A DNA stretch of 64,000 nucleotides from Luteimonas sp. GTDB lineage: Bacteria; Pseudomonadota; Gammaproteobacteria; Xanthomonadales; Xanthomonadaceae. Positions 55,801 through 62,127 of this stretch are shown here, piece after piece (position 1 is the first letter of the stretch; each line of letters starts with the position of its first letter). The notes below the pieces were generated by a model. That model made no database searches and was not told the DNA's origin. It saw nothing but the letters and a program-made list of their open reading frames with translations. The DNA lies in NCBI GenBank assembly GCA_024707405.1, contig JANPZU010000006.1, positions 117,164-181,163 of the forward strand, given 5' to 3'. Both the position numbers and the translations under genes were made by a program.

Positions 55801-56018
55801 GGGCGGACGACTTCGGCCAGCTGGACGGCTCGTTCTTCTACAGCATCAACGACAACATCCAGATCGGCATCCAGGCCAACAACCTGACCGATTCGATCAC
55901 CAAGGTGTTGATGGGGCCTCGTCTGTACGACGATGGTTACCTGGACGAGACCTTGTATCCGCGTTCGTACTTCATGAACGACCGTCGCTATTCGGCGGTG
56001 CTCCGCGCGCGGTGGTGA
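52875..56018 (+). CDS. Second TonB-dependent outer-membrane receptor of the locus
   Basis: 1047 residues, paralogous to the preceding receptor: signal peptide ending VYA-Q, ELDSVTVKGVRGA, plug DIGALPDRSVTETLKRVSGVT with VPSELMAGVDVYKNPSAEIIEGGLGGTVNLRT, and a barrel ending in Trp (LRARW). The two receptors share the plug, ribosome-site region and promoter but differ strongly in extracellular loops, so they may take different oligosaccharides. ATG 52875 follows GGGAGGGAG. It has its own promoter and terminator, so it is separate from the GH74 operon. Confidence 0.93.
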   Translation: MSRLHRRTGSGVDKTRIVSNRGFRPSAIAIGIAVLLASPVYAQQAADETPATQQATELDSVTVKGVRGAVIRAQEIKQEATQIVDSVTAEDIGALPDRSVTETLKRVSGVTVTQFLARDDPDHFSAEGSGVMIRGLTQVRGELNGRDVFSANGGRGLSFEEVPSELMAGVDVYKNPSAEIIEGGLGGTVNLRTRMPFDDAERRIAASIDYNYGDFAKEGNPSGSFLFSDRWQTGIGEIGFLANLSYSELATRSDGIQVEAYQRRNDPELLEGTNFDWVYIPGGVNWRTLDFERKREGAAFAFQWRPNEDTELYTQFLRSKYNMQWREHAMTFGDQLQGADGAWRDNDILPAPGTRFTYDANGVFQSGFATRRRNEIDWVNLDPDGQIDWSLPWEEIEQNLHITSLCCGLEPYSLAFRTTNRLSRQETVTTDWSAGFRHFMTDKLVMRGDFQYVKSNSKPVDFSVISATFLRNVFLDLAGKYPSLQLAAESEQLQDPASYSWLAAMDNLQDNRGEERAARLDWEYTFDDSNWLRFARFGARIATREQVNKDSGWDNWMPISATWATLDPGATGQYGSWDGGGELAWLSDYLTQYSELYSMGNFFRGQVNVPGNLWYPNNAIVELANAGAAFPALYAARLAAGLQGWLPAVFNPEDTNHLRERTQAVYGVVYFENDDLLGGRRLDGNVGVRVVKTTTKANGFGQLPNLSGQSRLTQDVRDRFDGSYFGIDSNTSYTDVLPSLNLRLHLTDKLQWRFAASKAIARPEFRQMTAWLPLRVGISDTCQPDEDPEVPAVPCGFEYLEGFSGSAGNPNLEPMRAKQYDTALEWYFGPANMVYATLFYKDVEGYFVSEVRNEVIDGITWAVTRPHNLDKGRIQGFEVGWNQFFDFLPGWMKGFGIQANYTYVDSSGGRNANPEPNDPEGRRPQLDDLPLEGLSKRAYNVVGVYEYGKVSFRLAYNWRSRYLLTASETNLQLPMWADDFGQLDGSFFYSINDNIQIGIQANNLTDSITKVLMGPRLYDDGYLDETLYPRSYFMNDRRYSAVLRARW

Positions 56019-56042
56019 TCGGCCCGGTGGGTTGAACACAGG

Positions 56043-56073
56043 CGGGGTCCATGCGGATGCATGGGCCCCGTTT
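56043..56073 (+). terminator. Terminator after the second receptor gene
   Basis: A 12-bp stem, CGGGGTCCATGC / GCATGGGCCCCG (one T-G wobble), with a GGAT loop is followed by TTT. Confidence 0.7.
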
Positions 56074-56140
56074 CCGTTGCGGCAATGCGTGCGTCGATGG
56101 CGCATTGCATCATTCCACCGGGGCATGCTTTGGCGGCAAT

Positions 56141-56176
56141 TCTTCATTGGTCTGGAATGTTTCGTGCGCCTATGCT
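56141..56176 (+). promoter_or_regulatory. Promoter/operator of the GH74 operon
   Basis: TCTTCATTGGTCTGGAAT (56141-56158) is identical to 49207-49224. TTGGTC (56147-56152), an 18-base spacer and TATGCT (56171-56176) form the core. The leader to the GTG start is short, about 30 bases. Confidence 0.65.
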
Positions 56177-56209
56177 GGAAGCAAGACCAGCGAGGACGAG
56201 GGTGCTGGA

Positions 56210-58456
56210 GTGAAGTCGCAATTGCGTCGCGCCGCCGACAGGTTGGCGTGCCGACTCCAGACATGTGCGTCGTGGCTGGTCGTGGCGATCCTGGCCTCGG
56301 CGGGCGCCGTGCATGCACAACCAACGCAGGCGTACCAATGGCGCAACGTCGCCATCGGTGGCGGTGGTTTCGTGAGCGGGTTGGTGTTCCATCCGTCTGA
56401 AACAGGATTGATGTACGCACGCACCGATATCGGCGGTGCGTATCGCTGGCTCCCCGACACGCGTCGCTGGCAGCCGCTGATGGACTGGATGGGGCATGAC
56501 GACCACGGCCGCTTCGGTGTGGAAAGCCTGGCGCTGGATCCGTCCGATCCCGACCGCGTCTACCTCGCCGTCGGCACCTACCTGCATGAGCGTGGGCAGG
56601 AAGGCGCGATCCTGCGTTCGCATGATCGTGGCGCGACCTTCCAGCGCGCATCGCTGCCGTTCAAGCTTGGCGGGAATGCGCAAGGTCGCGGCAATGGCGA
56701 GCGTCTCGCGGTCGATCCCAACGATGGCCGCGTGCTGTTGTTCGGCACGCGCGAGAACGGTTTGTGGTGCAGCGATGATGGCGGCGCGACATGGCGCGAG
56801 TCGCCGGGCTTTCCCGGCATCGCAAGATCGCAGTCGGCATGGGCGGAAGGCTGGCGCGACCTGCAGCCGATCGGCATCGCATTCGTCGTGTTCGATCCGG
56901 CCAGCGGCGCGGCGGGCGCGCCGTCGAAGACGATCTATGCCGGTGTCTCGACCAAGGAGACAAGTCTTTACCGCTCCGACGATGGCGGCGCCTCGTGGCA
57001 GGCCGTCGCCGGGCAACCGGTCGGTTTCCGGCCGAGCCACATGGTGCGTGATGCGCGCGGGCGTTGGCTGCTCAGCTACGGTGACGAGCCCGGCCCGAAC
57101 AACATGGCCGATGGTGCGGTCTGGCGTTTCGATCCGGCCGATGGCAGTTGGCAGGACATCACGCCGGTGGCGCGTGCGGACGGCGCATCCGGGCTCGGTT
57201 TCGGCTGGGGCGCGGTGGCGGTGCAGGCCGACGATCCCGACGTGATCGTCGCCACCACCTTCCGTCGCTATTCGCCGCACGACGACGTGTACCGCAGCGT
57301 CGATGGCGGCAAGACCTGGGTGCCGATGCTGCCGCGTTCGATCTTCGACCATGCATCCGCGCCGTGGACGCAGGATGCCAAGCCGCACTGGATGGCCGAC
57401 ATCGAGATCGATCCGCACGATCCCGACCGGATCTGGTTCGTCACCGGCTATGGCGTGTGGGTGTCGGACAACGCACGTGGTTTCGACAATGGCGACACTG
57501 CGCGCTGGCGCTTCGAGCAATCCGGTTTCGAGGAAACCGTGCCGCTGGCACTGGTCAGTCCGCCGCAGGGCGCGCATCTGGTCAGCGGCATCGGCGACAT
57601 CGACGGCTTCGTCCACGACGACCTCGATGCCTCGCAACAGCGGTTCGCCGGCGTGCGCTTCTCCAACACCGAAAGCCTCGCCTTCGCCGGGCAGGCGCCA
57701 GACGTGATGGTGCGCACCGGCTACTTCCACAACCGCCCCGAAGGCGCGGTGCGCGGTGCGTGGTCGAATGATGCTGGTCACAACTGGACGGCATTCGCGC
57801 ACGAACCCCCGGATGGCGACGGCGCGGGCCACATCACGCTCGCCGCCGACGGCAAGCGTGCGATCTGGCGGACGCGCAACGGCGAACATCATTGGCTGAC
57901 CGCCGACATGGGCGGGCGCTGGCAGAAGGTGAAAGGCTTGCCGAAGACCGCCGTGGTCGAGGCCGACCGCGTGGACGAGGCGATCTACTACGGCTTCGAT
58001 GCCACCAGCGGCAAGCTCTACGTCAGCGGCAACGGCGGCGTTGACTTCATCGAAGTGCAGGCCGGAGTCGGCGAGATCGGCGATTGGTTCCGCGCCGAGA
58101 TCCGCCCGCATCCGCAGCGCATGGGCGAGGCGTGGATCGCGGCATCGTGGCGCGGACTGCTGCACTGGTCGCCGGGCAAGCTGGTGCGCGTGCCGGGCGT
58201 GGACAACGTGATGTCGGTCGGCCTCGGCAAGCCGGCGAAGGATGGCGATCCGCCGGTGCTGTTCGTGTTCGGCGAAATCGACGGCAAGCGCGGACTGTAT
58301 CGTTCCGACAACGCCGGACGTCGCTGGCACCGCATCGATCATGATGCACTGCGCTTCGGCGGCATCATCCGGCACGTGACGGGCGATCCCCGCCTGCATG
58401 GCCGCGTCTACTTCGGCACCGAAGGCCGTGGCATCTGGTACGGAGATCCGCAATGA
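56210..58456 (+). CDS. GH74 endo-xyloglucanase, secreted
   Basis: 748 residues of the GH74 family, two seven-bladed propellers that cut the xyloglucan backbone. The catalytic aspartates are Asp73 in YARTDIGGAYRW and Asp463 in GIGDIDGFVHDD. Several Asp-box repeats (SHDRGATF, SDDGGATW, SDDGGASW, SVDGGKTW, SDNAGRRW) mark the blades. The signal peptide ends VHA-Q. GTG 56210 is preferred: it follows GAGGACGAGGG, and upstream codons precede the transcription start. It overlaps the acetylesterase gene (ATGA). First gene of the xyloglucan-degradation operon. Confidence 0.94.
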   Translation: MKSQLRRAADRLACRLQTCASWLVVAILASAGAVHAQPTQAYQWRNVAIGGGGFVSGLVFHPSETGLMYARTDIGGAYRWLPDTRRWQPLMDWMGHDDHGRFGVESLALDPSDPDRVYLAVGTYLHERGQEGAILRSHDRGATFQRASLPFKLGGNAQGRGNGERLAVDPNDGRVLLFGTRENGLWCSDDGGATWRESPGFPGIARSQSAWAEGWRDLQPIGIAFVVFDPASGAAGAPSKTIYAGVSTKETSLYRSDDGGASWQAVAGQPVGFRPSHMVRDARGRWLLSYGDEPGPNNMADGAVWRFDPADGSWQDITPVARADGASGLGFGWGAVAVQADDPDVIVATTFRRYSPHDDVYRSVDGGKTWVPMLPRSIFDHASAPWTQDAKPHWMADIEIDPHDPDRIWFVTGYGVWVSDNARGFDNGDTARWRFEQSGFEETVPLALVSPPQGAHLVSGIGDIDGFVHDDLDASQQRFAGVRFSNTESLAFAGQAPDVMVRTGYFHNRPEGAVRGAWSNDAGHNWTAFAHEPPDGDGAGHITLAADGKRAIWRTRNGEHHWLTADMGGRWQKVKGLPKTAVVEADRVDEAIYYGFDATSGKLYVSGNGGVDFIEVQAGVGEIGDWFRAEIRPHPQRMGEAWIAASWRGLLHWSPGKLVRVPGVDNVMSVGLGKPAKDGDPPVLFVFGEIDGKRGLYRSDNAGRRWHRIDHDALRFGGIIRHVTGDPRLHGRVYFGTEGRGIWYGDPQ

Positions 58457-60393
58457 AACGAATGTTGTCCGCGATGGTCGTCGCCTGCGCGTGCGCGTTT
58501 GCACCGCTGCAGGCGCCTGCCGTGGAACTTCCGCGCGTGTTCGGCGACGGCATGGTGCTGCAGCGCGAACAGCCGATCCCGGTATGGGGTCGCTCGCCCG
58601 CGGGTGCACGGGTTACTGTCACGTTCGATGGCAATGTCGCCACTACGCGTGCGGATCGCAATGGCGACTGGCGCGTCGACCTGCCAGCCAGTGTTGCCGG
58701 CGGGCCGCGTGTATTGCGCATCGATGACGGCACCGGCTCGCGCGTGCTGGAAGATGTCTACGTCGGCGATGTCTGGTTGGCGTCGGGCCAGTCCAACATG
58801 GAGTGGCCGATTGCACAGTCCGCCGATGCGGATGCCGAGATCGCGGCTGCGACCGATCCGTTGATCCGTCATTTCAAGATTCCCAAGTCGTGGGCGGGCG
58901 AACCGCAATGGCAACTTGCCGGTGGCGAGTGGGTGTCGGCTTCTCCGGACGTGGCGGGCAACTTCTCCGCCGTTGCGCATTTCATGGCGCGCGAATTGCG
59001 CAAGACTACCGGCGTGCCGATCGGCATCATCGACAGCACCTGGGGCGGCAGTCGCATCGAACCGTGGATGGATGCCGAGACGCTGGGGCTGGATGCGGAT
59101 GCATCTGCGGAAAGCCTGCGTGCCGCGCGCGAGGCGGACGAGCGTGCACTGGCGGAAACGCGTCGCAGGCTATCGGCCTGGCCGGCAGGCGTGGCTGACG
59201 ACAGCGGCTGGGAGGCCCCCGGTTTCGATGCGTCCGACTGGGTCTCCATCCCGGTGCCGGGGATCTGGGAATCGTCCGGCTGGATCGGCATGGATGGCGT
59301 GGCCTGGTACCGCGCGACGTTCACGCTCGACGCTGCCGAGGCAGATGCCGGCGTGCTGTTGGGCGTGGGACGGATCGACGATTCCGACGTCACCTACGTC
59401 AACGGCCATCGCGTGGGCGAAACGACGCTGCAATACAACTTGCCGCGCGAGTACGCGGTGCCGGCCTCCGCATTGCACGCAGGCGAGAACGTGATCGCGG
59501 TGCGTGTCGTCGATACCGGTGGCGGTGGCGGCATCCATGGCAGCGCGGATGAACTGTTCGTGCAGCCGGCAGGCGGCGAACGGCGTGCGATCGACGGCGC
59601 ATGGACATTCCGCGTGGCCGACGCACAGGTGTCGGCCGGGGACGACGGCAAGAACCAGTTCCCGACACTGCTGTACAACGCAATGATCCATCCGTTGCAG
59701 CCTGCCGGCATCCGTGGCGTGATCTGGTACCAGGGCGAATCCAATGCGTTTTCGGTCGAGGAAGCGCTGCGCTATCGCACCCTGTTCCCGGCCTTGATCA
59801 ACCAGTGGCGCGGGCAGTGGGATGCGCCGCAGCTGCCGTTCCTGTGGGTGCAATTGGCCAGCTTCGGCACAGGTGTCGACGTGTTGGCCGATGGCGTGGC
59901 GCAGGTCAGCCCGTGGTCGGTGCTGCGCGAATCGCAATCGGCGGCGTTGTCGCTGCCGGCGACGGCGCAAGTGGTGACGATCGACATCGGTGATGTCGCC
60001 GACATCCACCCGCGCAACAAGCAGGATGTCGGCAAGCGCCTCGCGCTTGCGGCGCGCCGGATCGCCTACGACGAATCACTGGCCTGGAATGGGCCCGCGT
60101 TCAGCGGTGCCGGATTCATCGATGGCGAAGCCCGCGTGGCGTTCGATGTCGGCAGCGGCGCGTTGGCAGTGCGTGATGGCGGGGATGCGATCCACGGTTT
60201 CGTGCTCGCAGGCGATGACAAGGTCTTCCATGCGGCCGAAGCGCGCATCGTGGATGGGCGGGTGGTCGTGCGCAGCGACGCCGTGCCTTCACCCGTGGCC
60301 GTGCGCTACGCGTGGAGCGACAACCCGGCCGATGCCGACCTCGTGAACGATGCGGGGTTGCCGGCGTCGCCGTTCAGGAGTGATGACTGGTGA
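58453..60393 (+). CDS. Two-domain SGNH acetylesterase, probably xyloglucan O-acetylesterase
   Basis: 646 residues annotated in most databases as sialate O-acetylesterase. Signal peptide about residues 1-23. The catalytic Ser114 is in ASGQSNMEW and the Asp517/His519 pair in VADIHPRNKQ. A beta jelly-roll module of the GH2 sugar-binding type is inserted at about residues 255-380 (VAWYRATFTLD, YVNGHRVGETTLQYN). Homologues in xanthomonad xyloglucan loci remove acetyl groups from galactosyl residues, which fits its place between GH74 and GH35. Overlaps both neighbours by four bases. Confidence 0.9.
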   Translation: MKRMLSAMVVACACAFAPLQAPAVELPRVFGDGMVLQREQPIPVWGRSPAGARVTVTFDGNVATTRADRNGDWRVDLPASVAGGPRVLRIDDGTGSRVLEDVYVGDVWLASGQSNMEWPIAQSADADAEIAAATDPLIRHFKIPKSWAGEPQWQLAGGEWVSASPDVAGNFSAVAHFMARELRKTTGVPIGIIDSTWGGSRIEPWMDAETLGLDADASAESLRAAREADERALAETRRRLSAWPAGVADDSGWEAPGFDASDWVSIPVPGIWESSGWIGMDGVAWYRATFTLDAAEADAGVLLGVGRIDDSDVTYVNGHRVGETTLQYNLPREYAVPASALHAGENVIAVRVVDTGGGGGIHGSADELFVQPAGGERRAIDGAWTFRVADAQVSAGDDGKNQFPTLLYNAMIHPLQPAGIRGVIWYQGESNAFSVEEALRYRTLFPALINQWRGQWDAPQLPFLWVQLASFGTGVDVLADGVAQVSPWSVLRESQSAALSLPATAQVVTIDIGDVADIHPRNKQDVGKRLALAARRIAYDESLAWNGPAFSGAGFIDGEARVAFDVGSGALAVRDGGDAIHGFVLAGDDKVFHAAEARIVDGRVVVRSDAVPSPVAVRYAWSDNPADADLVNDAGLPASPFRSDDW

Positions 60394-62123
60394 GGATGAT
60401 GCAACTGGCCGGATCGAAAACATATGGTTTCTCCTCGCATGCTTGGCGTGCGGCGGCCACGATGTTGCTTGCGGCTTGCATGTTGGCGGGATGCTCGCAA
60501 ACGGCCGGGGATGGATCGAATGCACGCGATGGCGCTCGTTCGGCATCCGGCAACGGGGAGCATCCCATCCCGCAGTTCGTCAGCAAGGACGGCAAGCATG
60601 CGTTGCTGGTCGATGGCGAACCGTTCCTGATCCTCGGCGGGCAGGTGCACAACTCCAGCAACTACGAGGAACCACTGAAAGCGGTCTGGCCGGCGATCGA
60701 GGATCTCGGTGCGAACACGGTGTCGGTGTCGATCGCGTGGGAGCAGATCGAGCCGGTGGAAGGCGAGTTCGACTTTTCCTTCGTCGACCATCTTCTCGAA
60801 CAGGCGCGTGAGCACGAGAAGCGACTGATCCTGCTGTGGTTCGCCACCTGGAAGAACAACGGCCCCAATTACGCGCCGCGCTGGGTGAAGCTGGACAACG
60901 CCCGCTTCCCGCGCGTGGTACGCGAGGATGGGCATGTGCTCAACTCGTTGTCGCCGCATGCCGACGCTACCTTGCAGGCAGACAGGAAGGCCTTCGCCGC
61001 GCTGATGGCCCACCTGCGCGATCACGATCCGCAACGTACCGTCATCCTCGTGCAGCCGCAGAACGAGCCAGGCACCTATGGCGGCGTGCGCGACTTCTCG
61101 CCACTGGCGCAGAAGGTATTCGAGGGGCAGGTGCCGGACGCGCTGCTCACGCACCTTGGCAAGTCGCCGGGCACGTGGCGCGACGTGTTCGGCGACGATG
61201 CCGACGAGACCTTCCACGCCTGGCACATCGCGCACTACATCAACGAGGTGGCCAAGGCCGGCAAGGCCGAGTACCCGCTGCCGATGTACATCAACGCCGC
61301 GCTGCGCGGGCCGTTCAATCCCGGCCAGCCCGGGCAGTACGCCAGCGGCGGGCCGACCGACAACATGCTCGACGTGTACAAGGCCGCCGCGCCGGACATC
61401 GACATCCTGGCGCCCGACATCTACATGCCCGAGTACGTGAACTACACCACCGTGCTCGACCGCTATGCGCGACAGGACAACGCGTTGTTGGTCGCCGAAA
61501 CAGGAAACGCGCCCGAGTACGCGCGTTACCTGTTCGCCACGCTCGGCCACAACGGCATCGGCTGGGTGCCGTTCGGCATGGACTACACGCCCTACGGCAA
61601 CTTCCCGCTGGGGGTGAAGCGCACCACGCCCGAGACCATCGCGCCGTTCGCCGCCGCCTTCGCGCAGATCAACCAGGGCATGCGCCAGTTCGCCAAGGCT
61701 GCATCGGAAGGCAGGCTGCGTGGCGTGTCCGAGCAACCAGGCGTGAGCGAACAGCACATCCGGCTCAACGAGCGCTGGAGCGCGACCATCGCCTACGGCC
61801 TGCCGCACTTCTGGTTCCAGGGCACGCCGCCGGGAAATCCGGAACCGGTCGGCGGCGCGGTGATCGCCGAACTCGGCCCGGACGAATTCCTGGTCACCGG
61901 CGTGCATGCGCGCGTGACCATCCATCCGGTTGCGGAAGGCGAAGCCCTGATCTACGACCGGGTCGAGGAAGGCCGATACGTCGACGGCGCGTGGGAATTC
62001 CACCGCAACTGGAACGGCGACCAGACCGACTACGGGCTCAACTTTTCCGACGCCGTGCAATTGCTGCGCGTGACGCTTGCCACCTACCGCACCACTTTCG
62101 ATGCAAAGACACAGGAGGACTGA
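60390..62123 (+). CDS. GH35 beta-galactosidase lipoprotein (xyloglucan type)
   Basis: 577 residues with a lipoprotein signal (AACMLAGC) and a GH35 TIM barrel. Acid/base Glu226 in VQPQNEPG and nucleophile Glu370 in LVAETGN. It resembles Cellvibrio Bgl35A, which removes galactose from xyloglucan oligosaccharides. The released galactose is the likely input of the dgo pathway encoded upstream. GTG 60390 overlaps the esterase stop; ATG 60396 or 60399 would also serve. Confidence 0.92.
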   Translation: MRMMQLAGSKTYGFSSHAWRAAATMLLAACMLAGCSQTAGDGSNARDGARSASGNGEHPIPQFVSKDGKHALLVDGEPFLILGGQVHNSSNYEEPLKAVWPAIEDLGANTVSVSIAWEQIEPVEGEFDFSFVDHLLEQAREHEKRLILLWFATWKNNGPNYAPRWVKLDNARFPRVVREDGHVLNSLSPHADATLQADRKAFAALMAHLRDHDPQRTVILVQPQNEPGTYGGVRDFSPLAQKVFEGQVPDALLTHLGKSPGTWRDVFGDDADETFHAWHIAHYINEVAKAGKAEYPLPMYINAALRGPFNPGQPGQYASGGPTDNMLDVYKAAAPDIDILAPDIYMPEYVNYTTVLDRYARQDNALLVAETGNAPEYARYLFATLGHNGIGWVPFGMDYTPYGNFPLGVKRTTPETIAPFAAAFAQINQGMRQFAKAASEGRLRGVSEQPGVSEQHIRLNERWSATIAYGLPHFWFQGTPPGNPEPVGGAVIAELGPDEFLVTGVHARVTIHPVAEGEALIYDRVEEGRYVDGAWEFHRNWNGDQTDYGLNFSDAVQLLRVTLATYRTTFDAKTQED

Positions 62124-62127
62124 CGCG

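Noticed and set aside
52878..56651. 1257-codon open frame antisense to the second receptor
   Set aside because: High GC at third positions leaves the complementary frame free of stops. The sense strand has clear receptor motifs and ribosome site; the antisense translation has none.
56144..58609. 821-codon open frame antisense to GH74
   Set aside because: Same compositional shadow; the sense frame carries the GH74 catalytic aspartates and Asp boxes.
58453..60393. Sialic-acid catabolism
   Set aside because: The esterase family name suggests it, but the neighbours are xyloglucan enzymes and no nan genes are present.
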